The notes below the pieces were generated by a model. That model made no database searches, was not told where the DNA came from, and worked only from the letters and a program-made list of their open reading frames with translations. A DNA stretch of 64,000 nucleotides from AP-15 sp963762575 (GTDB lineage Bacteria; Pseudomonadota; Alphaproteobacteria; ATCC43930; CGMCC-115725). The position numbers and the translations under genes were made by a program. The stretch spans positions 20,684-84,683 of the forward strand of contig CAVXLL010000009.1 in NCBI GenBank assembly GCA_963762575.1, given 5' to 3'. Below are positions 35,651-45,934 of the stretch, piece by piece; within the stretch, counting starts at the first letter, position 1, and every line of letters begins with the position of its first letter.

Positions 35651-37341
35651 ATGCGCAAGCTTCTTAAGCCACTGACCGTCCTCCAGCGCTGAATATTTTC
35701 ACGCTCCCAGTTTCCGCCGAGCTGGGTTCTGACGCCCCGAGTGACCCCCAATTGCTGACCGAGCGGGTGCAGGAAGCGGGATCGGCTGGGTCGGGGATCT
35801 TCGACATCGCAGTCCCGCCGGCCGGAACGGCGTTGCGACCAGTGGAGCGTGTTCCGCGGGAAAAATTCGGGGTCGTCGGCCCCTTCCCGCTGCAGCTGCA
35901 GGACCTGCGTGCCTTGATATATCCCGACGCCACGCTCGACGAGCGCCAGGAGTTCCTCGAAGGGCTGACTTTTTTCACCACGCCCCATACCGCTGCCGAA
36001 GGCCTGGGACCGATGAGCAACCAGGCGTTCTGTCTGGGCTGCCACTTGAACACGGCCGAGGGGGTTCGCAGCCCGGGGCTGTTGAGCCCGAAAACGTGTA
36101 TTCGGGGGTCCACCTGCGCGTCCAATGTCGCGCGAGCCGCGCGTTCGACGCCAACCAATTTCGAGTTCACCTCGCTCGACCCCGCCACTGGAGGCGGCAG
36201 CCCGGCGGATAACCTCGATGCAATCAACAACACCGAGCGGACGGCAGCCTTTACTGTCTTCGGGGATTTTGACCCGTTGCACATGGACGGAGCCAATAAC
36301 CCGACCGGCATCGGTTTCTACGATCCGCTCGATGGGACGACTGCGAACATCGTGACCGGGATGGTCTCGCAACCGTTCGGCGGGCAGGTTCAGCATACCC
36401 GGCCCGCGGTCGACGCGTGCGTGCCGGCGCCGATCGCTCCGGTCGAGTTCGATGCGAACCTCTTCAGGTCCCGTCGATCCAACGACGGGGCTCTCTCCGA
36501 GCGGCTTCCGGCGATCGGTGGGCGAGCTTGCCGGACCACCCTATATCGGCCGAGGACTGATGGAGGCTGTGCCTACGCAAGACATCACGGCAAATACAGA
36601 TCCCGGCGTCGAGAACGGCGACTCGTCGCTGGGCAAGTTCGCCAGCGGCCTACAGTGCCCCAGCACCGGCTGCATCTCCGGCAAGGCCAACATGATCCCC
36701 CGCACCTTCGCCGTAAATTCTAATGGCACCGTGACCGGCTTTGTCGGCGGGGTCGGCCGTTTCGGTTTACGCGCCAACGGCGTGGAGATTTTGCAGTTCG
36801 TTATTGGCGGTCTGTAAGGAGAGCTCTCGTTCACCACCTTGATAAACCCCGCTGAGATCAACTTTCCGACGCTGTTTCCGGGAGGGACGACGGAGGCCAT
36901 GGAGCCAGCGGCTTGCACTGTTGCGCGCTCGCAAACCCCTGGTCAGCCGGTAAACCTAGCCGCATTCGAGGTGCACCTTTCCACGCCGTTCAGCATACGA
37001 AACCTTCTGCGCAACACGGCCCCGCCCGAGTTCGGGAATCGGCTGCTGGACGTGCTCCAGTCACCCGACCCGGCCAAACCTCGGCTTGGGACAGTGAAGA
37101 AGCAATGGTTCAGCGTGGGGCGGAACTCTTCGGGATCGACCTGAAAGCGTTCGCCGACCGGATGATCCCCGGCCATATGCCGACCCGGGGGCAGAACGTC
37201 TCGGCCGGCGACTTCGACGCGCTTGTGGACGCAATCGCCTCAAAGACGGCGTATGCCAACGTCCATACGACGGGGCTCCCGTTGGGAGAGATTCGCGGTC
37301 AATGTCGCAGTGAGCGCCGAGAATACCAAGAACAGCGCTGA
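35651..37341 (+). pseudogene. di-haem oxidoreductase (DUF1111-like) gene, heavily broken and fused to a CHRD-domain end
   Basis: ATG 35651 behind AGGGGGGAA starts a signal-like MRKLLKPLTVLQ, then the frame breaks near 35688. It resumes LNIFTLPVSAELGSDAP and carries the haem motif FCLGCHLN, then breaks near 36460. It resumes SGFRRSVGELAGPPYIGRGL to a TAA at 36815-36817 (CAA to TAA would restore it), continues in frame to about 37098, then shifts once more to VQRGAELFGIDLKAFADRMI. At MPTRGQNVSAGDFD the match changes in frame to a CHRD-like end, TAYANVHTTGLPLGEIRGQ. Four lesions plus an in-frame chimera point to true decay and deletion joining two neighbouring genes. Confidence 0.72.
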
Positions 37342-37454
37342 GCGCGCGGAGCTCTCTCGAAGGACCCCACCGCGGCGCGCAGGATCTGTCCCGGCCAGGC
37401 CGCGTGTTGACAGGCGTCGAGCGTCGGCGTGTCCTACATGCTCGACAGCGAGCC

Positions 37455-38555
37455 TCAGATCGAATATTCGGCGATGTACTCCAAGGCGCTGCCGCCTTCG
37501 ACGGAGTGGCCCTCGGCGCGCCAGCGCAGCATGCCGCCGGCGAGGTTGGCGACATCAGTAAACCCGGCCTCTCGCAATATCACGGTCGCCTGTGCCGAGC
37601 GGCTTCCGGCGCGGCATACCGCGACGATCGGGCGATCGCGCGCCAATTCCCCGGCGCGTTCGGAGAGGTCGCCCAGCGGGATCAGGACGGCGCCGCGAAT
37701 GTGCCCGAGCGGGCCGACGAACTCTTCTGGCTCGCGCACGTCGACGATTTGGACCGCCGGCGCGTGCTCCTCGAGGCCGTGCGGATCGATCTCCCAGATC
37801 CCGGCAAACGAATATCTGAGCGCGGCCCAATTCGGCTCCGCCGTCATCCCGATGCCGCTTTCGGGCCGTCCGCATTTCAGATTGGCGGGCACTGCCACAT
37901 CGAGCTTCTTGGGGTGGGCGAGGCGCAGGTTTTTCATATAGCCGGTAAAATCGCCTTCTCCGATTTCGCCCCCCAGGCGCGGGTTGAACCGCCTCTCCTC
38001 GCGGACGCTGGTGACCGTCAGTCCGCGATAATCATGCGCGGGATAGAGCAGACACGAATCCGGCAAGGTGAAGATCTGTTCGTGGATCGAGCGGTACATC
38101 GCGCGCGGGTCGCCTTGCTGGAAATCAGTCCGTCCGGTACCTCTGACAAGCAGGCAATCGCCGGTGAAGGCCATACAGCGGTCGTCGAGCACATAGGTCA
38201 GGCAGCCATTGGTATGGCCGCGGGTCTGGCGCACTTGGAGATTGCGATCGCCAAACCCGACCACGTCGTCCTGCACCAGATAGCGGTCGGCGCCCTCGGC
38301 GCCACTGTTGGCCGCCAGTGCGATCCGGCATCCGGTCCGCTGTTTCAGCAGCCACGCGCCAGTCACATGATCGGCATGGACGTGCGTTTCGAGGGCATAG
38401 GCGAGTCGAAGGCCGAGCTCTTCGATCAGCGCCGCGTCGCGCCGCACCTGCTCGAACACCGGATCGACGATCACCGCCGCTCCGCTCCCGCCGTCGGCGA
38501 GCAGGTAGGTATAGGTGGAGGACGGCGGATCGAAAAGCTGCCGGAAAACCAACAT
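37455..38555 (-). CDS. persulfide dioxygenase-rhodanese fusion (MBL fold)
   Basis: 366 aa from ATG 38555 (GGAG upstream). The first 240 residues are an ETHE1-like metallo-beta-lactamase fold: ETHVHADHVTGAWLLK (HxHxDH), TRGHTNGCLTYVL, FTGDCLLVRGTGRTDFQQGD, and LYPAHDYRG. Residues about 265-355 are a rhodanese domain: VQIVDVREPEEFVG and the active-site loop VAVCRAGSRSAQA with its Cys. This fused form oxidises glutathione persulfide to sulfite and can transfer sulfane sulfur, a sulfide detoxification step in the cytosol. No SQR or cst genes are adjacent. Confidence 0.93.
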   Translation of the reverse strand: MLVFRQLFDPPSSTYTYLLADGGSGAAVIVDPVFEQVRRDAALIEELGLRLAYALETHVHADHVTGAWLLKQRTGCRIALAANSGAEGADRYLVQDDVVGFGDRNLQVRQTRGHTNGCLTYVLDDRCMAFTGDCLLVRGTGRTDFQQGDPRAMYRSIHEQIFTLPDSCLLYPAHDYRGLTVTSVREERRFNPRLGGEIGEGDFTGYMKNLRLAHPKKLDVAVPANLKCGRPESGIGMTAEPNWAALRYSFAGIWEIDPHGLEEHAPAVQIVDVREPEEFVGPLGHIRGAVLIPLGDLSERAGELARDRPIVAVCRAGSRSAQATVILREAGFTDVANLAGGMLRWRAEGHSVEGGSALEYIAEYSI

Positions 38556-38620
38556 CGCGAAACTCCGATGATAATCGCAGCCTATGGTACTATCGCGAGC
38601 CGGGAAGCGGGAGAGCCGTC

Positions 38621-39079
38621 TTGGTCGAAATCGTCGTTAACCCGATCATCGAGCAAGACCGGGACCGCTGGGCTGAGCTGTGGCGGGCCTATCTCGATTT
38701 TTACGAGACCCGCCTGCCGCCGGAGATTTACGACCACACCTGGCAGCGGCTGATCGCTGCGGAAGGCCCGATCCGCGGTCTGGGAGCGCGGCTGGGCGGC
38801 GCGACTGCGCCGCTCGCCGGGATCGCTCACTTCCTCTTTCACCAGCATGCCTGGACGGCCAAGGAAGTCTGTTACCTGCAGGATCTCTTCGTCGACCCCA
38901 CCGCCCGGCGCGGCGGCGTTGGCCGGGGGCTGGTCGAGGCGGTCGCCGCGGCGGCTCGCGACCGCGGTTGCCACCGGCTCTACTGGACGACAAAGGAGGA
39001 CAACGCCACCGCGCGCTCGCTCTACGATCGGATCGCCCTCTTCAACGGCTTCATCCGATACGATTACCCGCTGGAGTAG
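38621..39079 (+). CDS. GNAT family N-acetyltransferase
   Basis: 152 aa from TTG 38621 with GGGAGA upstream; the frame is open further upstream but there it overlaps the start of the divergent persulfide dioxygenase gene. GNAT fold: WRAYLDFYETRLPPEIYD, LAGIAHFLFHQHAW, VCYLQDLFVDPTARRGGVGR with the acetyl-CoA-binding RRGGVG loop, and the closing YWTTKEDNATARSLYDRIA. Close homologues acetylate amines or amino acids; substrate unknown. hemB follows 90 bases downstream. Confidence 0.9.
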   Translation: MVEIVVNPIIEQDRDRWAELWRAYLDFYETRLPPEIYDHTWQRLIAAEGPIRGLGARLGGATAPLAGIAHFLFHQHAWTAKEVCYLQDLFVDPTARRGGVGRGLVEAVAAAARDRGCHRLYWTTKEDNATARSLYDRIALFNGFIRYDYPLE

Positions 39080-39169
39080 GCGGCGGCGCGGCGCGTTGTC
39101 ACCTTCGCCGCTTGGGGCTATTTTCCTGGGATTCGCGGCTTTTGCCGCTTTTAACTTCGGACTTATCCC

Positions 39170-40180
39170 GTGACGCCGTTCCTCCCGCCCCTCGCTCCCT
39201 ATCCGCAGACGCGTCTTCGGCGCAACCGCCGCGATGCCTGGTCGCGCAAGCTGGTCGCCGAGACCGTGCTGACCACGGGCGACCTGATCTGGCCGGTTTT
39301 TGTCCATGACGAGGGACACAGGACGCCGATTCCGTCGATGCCGGATGTCTTCCGCTTGCCGATCCCGGCGTTAGTCGATGCCGCCGGGGAAGCAGCCGAT
39401 CTCGGAATTCCGACGATCGCTGTGTTCCCGGCGGTACCGGACGCCTTCAAGGATGCGGAAGGCAGCAACGCCATCGATCCCGGCAACCTCGTTTGCCGCG
39501 CGGTCGCGGCGCTGAAAAAGGCACTGCCCGAACTCGGCGTATTGTGCGACGTGGCGCTCGACCCGTTCACCTCGCACGGCCATGACGGGGTCATCCGCGA
39601 CGGCTATGTCGAAAATGACGAAACGGTCGAGATCCTCCAGCGGCAGGCGGTGGTTCAGGCCCGCTCGGGCTGCGACATCATTGCGCCCTCCGACATGATG
39701 GACGGTCGGGTCGGCGCCGTGCGCCATGCGCTCGACGAAGCCGGGTTTGCGCGGGTCCGCATCATGTCCTATGCGGCGAAATATGCCTCGGCCTTTTATG
39801 GCCCGTTCCGTGACGCGATCGGCTCGAAAACGGCCCTCGGCAGCGCCGACAAACGCACCTATCAGATGGACCCGGCCAATAGCGATGAGGCCTTGCGCGA
39901 GGTCGCGCTCGATCTGCAGGAAGGCGCCGACATGGTCATGGTCAAACCCGGCATGCCCTATCTGGACGTGGTCCGGCGGGTCAAGGAGGCCTTCCGGATG
40001 CCGACTTACGCCTATCAGGTCAGCGGCGAATATGCCATGCTTCACGCTGCGGCGCAAAATGGCTGGCTCGACGGCGAGCGCGCAGTCATGGAGAGCCTGA
40101 TCGGCTTCAAGCGCGCCGGCGCCGACGGCGTCCTCACCTATGCCGCGGTCGATGCGGCGCGCCGGCTCAAAGCCGGCTGA
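39170..40180 (+). CDS. hemB: delta-aminolevulinic acid dehydratase (porphobilinogen synthase)
   Basis: 336 aa from GTG 39170. It opens YPQTRLRRNRRDAWSRKLVA, then LIWPVFVHDE, IPTIAVFPAVPDAFKD, VLCDVALDPFTSHGHDGVI, DIIAPSDMMDGRVGAV, SYAAKYASAFYGPFRDAIGS (catalytic Lys), RTYQMDPANSDEALREVALD, and MVMVKPGMPYLDVVRRVKE with the Schiff-base Lys. The metal-site segment DVALDPFTSHGHDG lacks the three-Cys zinc site of animal and yeast enzymes and fits the Mg-dependent alphaproteobacterial type. It joins two aminolevulinate molecules in haem synthesis. Confidence 0.97.
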   Translation: MTPFLPPLAPYPQTRLRRNRRDAWSRKLVAETVLTTGDLIWPVFVHDEGHRTPIPSMPDVFRLPIPALVDAAGEAADLGIPTIAVFPAVPDAFKDAEGSNAIDPGNLVCRAVAALKKALPELGVLCDVALDPFTSHGHDGVIRDGYVENDETVEILQRQAVVQARSGCDIIAPSDMMDGRVGAVRHALDEAGFARVRIMSYAAKYASAFYGPFRDAIGSKTALGSADKRTYQMDPANSDEALREVALDLQEGADMVMVKPGMPYLDVVRRVKEAFRMPTYAYQVSGEYAMLHAAAQNGWLDGERAVMESLIGFKRAGADGVLTYAAVDAARRLKAG

Positions 40181-40313
40181 AAGCCGAAGCTGCAGATCGA
40201 TCGGCCCGATTGTTGCAGCGCTGCCGCAACTTGCGGTAGTTGTTGCCGGGTCGGGCGGCGTGGATGAAAGAGCCGTCGCCGATCCGCGGCAACTAACAGG
40301 GAAGGGATCCGCT

Positions 40314-41627
40314 GTGTCACATAGCGAGAATGCGCGCAATCTGGGCAACCCAGCTTATTTCCGCGCCAACCTTACGCGCCGCCGTGTCCTGCGATGGAGC
40401 GCGGCGGGCGGCGCGGCCGGGCTCGGCGCGACGCTGCTGGCCTCGGCGCCGTGGCGCGCCGCCTTCGGTGAGGCCAAGCCTTACAAGTTCGGCACGGTGC
40501 AGCCGCTGACCGGTGTCGCCGCCTCGGGCGGCAAGACGGCCCTGGTCGGGGTGCAAATGGCGGTCGATCAGATCAATAAATCGGGCGGCATCATGGGCCG
40601 CCCAGTCGAACTGATTGTCGGCGACGACCAATCGAAGCCCGACACCGGCCGCCGCGCCGTCGAGAAACTGGTCAGCGAGGACAATATCGACGCCCATATC
40701 GGCGGATTTCTGTCGAACATCTGCCTCGCCTGCACCCCGGTCTGGGAAGAGAACAAGATCGTCAACATGATCGGCGTCTGCCTCGACACGACGCTGACCA
40801 CCAGCAAATGCAGCCGTTACACGTTCCGCAGCTTCGACTTCGCGCCGGCGCAGGCAAAGGCGTTTGCTCCCTACCTGGTAAATAAGCTCGGCAAGCGCTG
40901 GTACATCGCTTATGCCGACTATGCCTGGGGCCAGTCGACCCGCGACGCCTATGCGGCCGGCATCAAGCTGAATGGCGGCGAGGTCGTCGGCACGCTCGGC
41001 ATACCGCTCGGCACCGCCGACATGACGCCGTTCCTGTCGAAGATCAGCGGAGATTTCGACGGCTTGTTTCTTATTTTCTTCGGCCCGGATGCGATCAACT
41101 TTGTCAACCAGAGTTATGACCTTGGCCTCGCCAAGAAATACAAGTTCGCCGGCGACGGCGCCGTCGCCACCTCGACCCAGCTGCCGGCGATGGGCAAGAA
41201 GATCGAGGGATTTGTCGGCATCGACCGCTATCTGCCGGTGTTCGACGAGCCGCTCGACACGCCGTACCTGCACGCCTTCTACAACGAGGCGCTCGCCCGC
41301 CTGAAAAAGGTCGATCCGTCGGGGCCGTTACCCGACCGCTACGTGCAATCCAACTTCGAGGCGGTCAACGCGCTGAAGCTCGGGATCGAGAAATCCCATT
41401 TCCAGGGACGCGACGACTCGCCAAAGCTGGTCGCCGCACTCGAAGGGCTCGAGATGAGGGAAGGTCCCGATTTCCCGACCGGCGACAAGGTGCTGCGCAA
41501 AGACGACCATCAGGCCTTCACGCGCGAGCTGATCTATGTGATCAAGGACGGCACCTATCACGTGGAGGAGGCGATCCCGTGGCAGAAGACGGTGGTGCCT
41601 GCCGCCTGCCATTTCGCCGCTGCTTGA
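40314..41627 (+). CDS. ABC transporter substrate-binding protein, liv cluster 2
   Basis: 437 aa from GTG 40314, behind AGGGAAGGG. A twin-arginine signal is visible: NLTRRRVLRWSAAGGAAGLG. The mature type I binding fold has YKFGTVQPLTGVAASGGKTA, MAVDQINKSGGIMGRPVELI and YADYAWGQSTRDAYAAGIKL. It leads liv cluster 2, whose order (binding protein-G-F-H-M) differs from cluster 1. Specificity is likely an amide, amino acid or aromatic acid and is not resolved. A hairpin repeat separates it from livG. Confidence 0.9.
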   Translation: MSHSENARNLGNPAYFRANLTRRRVLRWSAAGGAAGLGATLLASAPWRAAFGEAKPYKFGTVQPLTGVAASGGKTALVGVQMAVDQINKSGGIMGRPVELIVGDDQSKPDTGRRAVEKLVSEDNIDAHIGGFLSNICLACTPVWEENKIVNMIGVCLDTTLTTSKCSRYTFRSFDFAPAQAKAFAPYLVNKLGKRWYIAYADYAWGQSTRDAYAAGIKLNGGEVVGTLGIPLGTADMTPFLSKISGDFDGLFLIFFGPDAINFVNQSYDLGLAKKYKFAGDGAVATSTQLPAMGKKIEGFVGIDRYLPVFDEPLDTPYLHAFYNEALARLKKVDPSGPLPDRYVQSNFEAVNALKLGIEKSHFQGRDDSPKLVAALEGLEMREGPDFPTGDKVLRKDDHQAFTRELIYVIKDGTYHVEEAIPWQKTVVPAACHFAAA

Positions 41628-41634
41628 GATCATC

Positions 41635-41692
41635 ACCGCAGAGACGCAGAGATAAAATTAAATAATCACGGTGACCTCCGTGTCTCTGTGGT
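41635..41692. repeat. hairpin repeat between the binding protein and livG, cluster 2
   Basis: ACCGCAGAGACGCAGAG at 41635-41651 pairs with CTCCGTGTCTCTGTGGT at 41676-41692, 14 of 17 positions, around an unusually AT-rich loop (ATAAAATTAAATAATCA). This matches a common bacterial intergenic repeat type (ACCGCAGAGACGCAGAG / CTCTGTGGT). Position directly after the binding-protein gene parallels the different hairpin in cluster 1. Confidence 0.8.
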
Positions 41693-41710
41693 AAATTGAA
41701 GCCGACGCGA

Positions 41711-42492
41711 ATGTCCGCCGTTCTGGAAAACTCCGTTGCAGAACCTTTGGCCGACGCGGCCGCGCCGCTGCTGCGCACCGAGGCGCTAAGCGTCCGGTTT
41801 GGAGGTCTGACCGCGCTCAACCAAGTGGATTTCGCAGTCGAGCGCGGCGAGGTGCGCGCGATCATCGGCCCGAACGGGGCAGGTAAAAGCACCTTCTTCA
41901 ACTGCCTGACCGGGGTCCGGCGCCCCTCCTCTGGCCGCATTCTGTTCAATCACGAGGATATTACGGGGGCACCGCCGGACCGCATCTCGCGCAAGGGCAT
42001 CGCCCGCTCGTACCAGATCACCAACATCCTGCCGAACGCGACGGCGCTCGAAAATGTCCGCATCGCCGCTCAGTCGCGCCGCCACGGCTGGAGCCTCTTC
42101 ACCCATCATCGCGCCTATAGCGACGTCATCGGCAAGGCCGAGGCGGCTTTGGACGCGGTCGGGCTCAGGGCCAAGGCGGGCGAGATCGCCGCCAATCTTT
42201 CCCACGGTGAGCAGCGCAACCTCGAAATCGGCATCGCGTTGGCGACGGAGCCACAACTCCTGTGCCTCGACGAGCCGACGGCCGGCATGAGCGCGGCCGA
42301 GACCCACGAGACGATGGAACTCGTCCGCCATATCGCCAACGGCCTGACGATCCTGATCGTCGAGCACGATATGCAGGTCGTCATGGAGTTGGCGCAACGG
42401 ATCACAGTGCTGCACTACGGCGAAATCCTCGCCGAGGGGACGCCGGCGGAGATCCAGGCCAACCCGCGCGTGTTGGAAGTGTATCTGAAGAC

Positions 42493-42496
<4 letters not shown>
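41711..42496 (+). CDS. livG: branched-chain amino acid ABC transporter ATP-binding protein LivG, cluster 2
   Basis: 261 aa from ATG 41711. LRTEALSVRFGGLTALNQVD, Walker A GPNGAGKSTFFNCL, IARSYQITNILPNATALENV, signature LSHGEQRNLEIGIAL, Walker B LLCLDEPTAGMS, switch LIVEHDMQVVMELAQRITVL. The LivG-type insertion SRRHGWSLFTHH is present. The last codons overlap livF by 4 bases (ATGA), indicating translational coupling. Confidence 0.95.
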
Positions 42497-43230
<734 letters not shown>

Positions 43231-43252
43231 TGAACCGTAGCCTTTATTCGTC

Positions 43253-44124
43253 ATGGAAATTCCGTTCGATCAGCTGCTGATCCAGACCATCAACGGCGTC
43301 GTCACCGGCATGATCTTGGCGTTGGTGGCTTCCGGTCTGACGTTGATCTTTGGCATCATGGACGTCGTCAACTTCGCCCATGGCGAGCTGTTCATGCTGG
43401 GGGCCTATGTCGGCGTCGTGACATTTGCGGCAACCGGCAATTTTTGGATTGCGCTAATCGCCGCGAGCCTGGTGATCGCGCTGCTGGGGGCGGTCATCTA
43501 TCTGGTGACCTTGCGTCCGTTGCTCGGCCGCGACCCGCTGACGACGATACTTGCGACATTCGGCATCTCGCTCGTATTGCAGAATTACGCACTGTGGCAA
43601 TTCGGGCCGGTGGCGCGCAAAATTCCAGAGCCGTTTGGCGGCCACATCACGCTGTTCTATCTCGATTACCCGCTCTACCGGCTGCTGATCGCCGCGTTGT
43701 CTGCCGCGATCATCGGCGCCTTTTGGCTGTTCCTCAAATTCGGCACCTGGGGGATCTGGATCCGGGCGACGACCCAGGACCGGATCATGGCGCAGGCGAT
43801 GGGCATTCCGGTACCCTGGGTTCTGACGGCGTCTTCGCCATCGGCGCCGGGATGGCCGGCGCCGCCGGCGTGTTGTTCGGACCGCTAGTCGGCGTCGACC
43901 ACGCGATGGGGGTCGATTGGATCTTGAAGGCGTTCATCGTCGTCGTCGTTGGCGGGATGGGCAATCTCGCGGGCTCGATCGCCGCCGCGATCTTCATCTC
44001 GCTGATGGAGGCTTACGCCTCGCTGTGGGTCAGTCCAGCGCAGGCGGTCATCGTCTCCTTTGTCGTGCTGATCCTGACCTTGCTGTTTCGGCCGACCGGG
44101 CTGTTCGTCCCGACCCCGAAATGA
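43253..44124 (+). pseudogene. livH: branched-chain amino acid ABC permease LivH, cluster 2, one-base deletion
   Basis: From ATG 43253 the LivH fold is plain: GMILALVASGLTLIFGIMDV, NFAHGELFMLGAYVGVV and the RPLLGRDPLTTILATFGISL segment. After MGIPVPWVLT one base is missing at about 43828 (GACGGCGTC); the continuation VFAIGAGMAGAAGVLFGPLV, AFIVVVVGGMGNLAGSI and LLFRPTGLFVPTPK is intact in the other frame to TGA 44122-44124. That stop overlaps the livM ATG at 44121 (ATGA). As written, translation stops at 43888 after about 211 codons. Confidence 0.85.
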
Positions 44125-45074
44125 GGTCGCGCCATTCGATCCTTTATTGGAGCGGGTTTTCCGCCGTCCTCATATTGCTGATCGTGGCGCCGCTGGTATT
44201 GCCGGAGTTCTGGCGCCGTTTCCTGACCGAGATCCTGATCTGGGGCTTGTTGGCGATGTCCTCCGACCTCCTGATCGGCTACACCGGCATGGTGTCGTTT
44301 GGTCATTCGGCGTTTTTTGGGCTCGGCATGTATGGCGCCGCGGCGGCCCTTCTCTCGGTCGAGCCACCCAGTCTCTGGCTGGCGATACTCTATGGGCTGA
44401 CGGCCGCTGCAGCAGTCGCCGGTTTCGTCGCTTATTTCTCGACGCGGCTGCGCGATATCTATTTCGCGATCACGACCCTGATCTTCTCGCAGATCTTCTA
44501 CGTGATTATTTTTACCTGGACCGATGTGACGGGGGGCGAGAACGGGTTGACCTTCAGCCGTCCGCCGTTGGCCATCCCGGGCCTGTTCGCGCTGCGATTC
44601 ACCTCCACGTCGCTCCATTGGTTTGTGGTCGCCGTCGTGACATTGTCTTATCTCGTCCTGCGGCGCATAACCCAGTCGCCTTTCGGCATGGTGCTGCAGT
44701 CGATCCGCGAGAACGAGGCGCGGACCCGCGCCATCGGCTATCCGGTCGAGCGCTACAAGATCGTGGCGGTAATGCTGTCCGGGCTGTTCGCCGGACTGGC
44801 CGGGGTGCTCTACGCCATTCAAAATCAATTCGCGGCGCCCGATTTCGTCTTTTTCCTCGTGTCGGGCGAAACCGTCATTTACAACGTCATCGGCGGCATC
44901 GGCACGTTGGTCGGGCCGATCGTCGGCGCCGGCTTTTTCTTGTTATTGCGCGAGGCTTTCTCGCGATTCTTCACGGAGTACTATCTCATACCGTTGGGGT
45001 TGATCTTCATTGCGATGGTGATTTTCATGCCGCAAGGGCTACTCGGTTTCGCCCGCCGCTGGCTTAACGAATAG
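44121..45074 (+). CDS. livM: branched-chain amino acid ABC permease LivM, cluster 2
   Basis: 317 aa from ATG 44121, overlapping the livH stop. LivM marks: SDLLIGYTGMVSFGHSAFFG, LRDIYFAITTLIFSQIFYVI, WTDVTGGENGLTFSRP, ITQSPFGMVLQSIRENEARTR (EAA-like coupling loop region) and a long C-terminal pair of helices ending MPQGLLGFARRWL. About eight to ten inner-membrane helices. Intact, unlike LivM of cluster 1. It meets the SDR gene tail to tail, 8 bases apart. Confidence 0.94.
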   Translation: MRSRHSILYWSGFSAVLILLIVAPLVLPEFWRRFLTEILIWGLLAMSSDLLIGYTGMVSFGHSAFFGLGMYGAAAALLSVEPPSLWLAILYGLTAAAAVAGFVAYFSTRLRDIYFAITTLIFSQIFYVIIFTWTDVTGGENGLTFSRPPLAIPGLFALRFTSTSLHWFVVAVVTLSYLVLRRITQSPFGMVLQSIRENEARTRAIGYPVERYKIVAVMLSGLFAGLAGVLYAIQNQFAAPDFVFFLVSGETVIYNVIGGIGTLVGPIVGAGFFLLLREAFSRFFTEYYLIPLGLIFIAMVIFMPQGLLGFARRWLNE

Positions 45075-45082
45075 CTCGGCGG

Positions 45083-45865
45083 CTAAAGTGCCGAGCGGCG
45101 GCTCGAGCCGCCGCCGTCGATCGTGATGATCGAGCCGGTGGTGTAGGCCGACAGGTCGGAAGCGAGGAAGGCGGCCATCCAGCCGATCTCCTCGGGCTTG
45201 GCGGCGCGGCCGAAGGCCAGCGGTTTCATATACTCGGTCCAGCGCTCGGCATCGCCGAACTGGGTCTGCGCGCGGGTGCGCATCAATGTGACGAGCCGGT
45301 CGGTCATGACCGGGCCGGGGTTGATGCCGACGACGCGCAGCCCGTCGCGCGGCGCGGTGCCGCCCATTGCCCGGGTGAACGCCATCAGCGATGCGTTTCC
45401 CGAGGAGCCGGCGACATAATCGAAATCGGGGTTCTCGCCGGCGGCGCCGAGGATGTTGACGATGACCCCCTTCTTGCGCTCGCGCATCAGCGCATAGAAC
45501 CGCCGCGTCATGTTGATGTAGCCGAACACCTTCAGATCCCAGGCGGTGCGCCAGCGCGCCTCGTCGATCGCGTCGATATTGCCGCCGGGGATCGCGCCGG
45601 CATTGTTGATCAGGATCTCGATGTCGGCGCATTCGGCGGCGAGCTTGTCGACATTCCGGCTGTCGCTGAGGTCGAGCGGATAGAACCGCACCGCGACATT
45701 GTGCTGGCCGACGATCTTCGCGCGGACCGCTTCGAGATCGGCCGCAGTGCGCGACACCAGCACGACATCGCAGCCCTCCTCGGCGAGCACCTCGGCGCAG
45801 GCCCGCCCGATCCCCTTCGACGCGCCGGTCACCAGCGCCTTACGTCCCCGCAAACCCAGATCCAT
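45083..45865 (-). CDS. SDR family oxidoreductase lacking the YxxxK active-site pair
   Basis: 260 aa from ATG 45865. The Rossmann loop LVTGASKGIGRACAEVLAEE, the DLS motif, INNAGAIPGG and the late INPGPVMTDRL are all present, as is the C-terminal SIITIDGGG. At the active-site helix, where classical SDRs have YSASK, it reads AGSSGNASLMAFTRAMGG, so both the Tyr and the Lys are missing. I recall related SDR proteins with the same GNASLMAFTRA segment, so this is probably a true subfamily and not a mutation. Substrate unknown; it may bind NAD(P) without classical catalysis, or use other residues. Confidence 0.9.
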   Translation of the reverse strand: MDLGLRGRKALVTGASKGIGRACAEVLAEEGCDVVLVSRTAADLEAVRAKIVGQHNVAVRFYPLDLSDSRNVDKLAAECADIEILINNAGAIPGGNIDAIDEARWRTAWDLKVFGYINMTRRFYALMRERKKGVIVNILGAAGENPDFDYVAGSSGNASLMAFTRAMGGTAPRDGLRVVGINPGPVMTDRLVTLMRTRAQTQFGDAERWTEYMKPLAFGRAAKPEEIGWMAAFLASDLSAYTTGSIITIDGGGSSRRSAL

Positions 45866-45934
45866 GCCATTCTCCCCTCGGCCTCTTTCGCATCCTGCCC
45901 GATATTTGATTTAAGTCGGTCGGTGATTGCAAGT

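Noticed and set aside
45090..45120. GGCGGCTCGAGCCGCC palindrome as a dedicated terminator between livM and the SDR
   Set aside because: It is inside the SDR coding region and has no T-tract; it may still help, but cannot be called a terminator.
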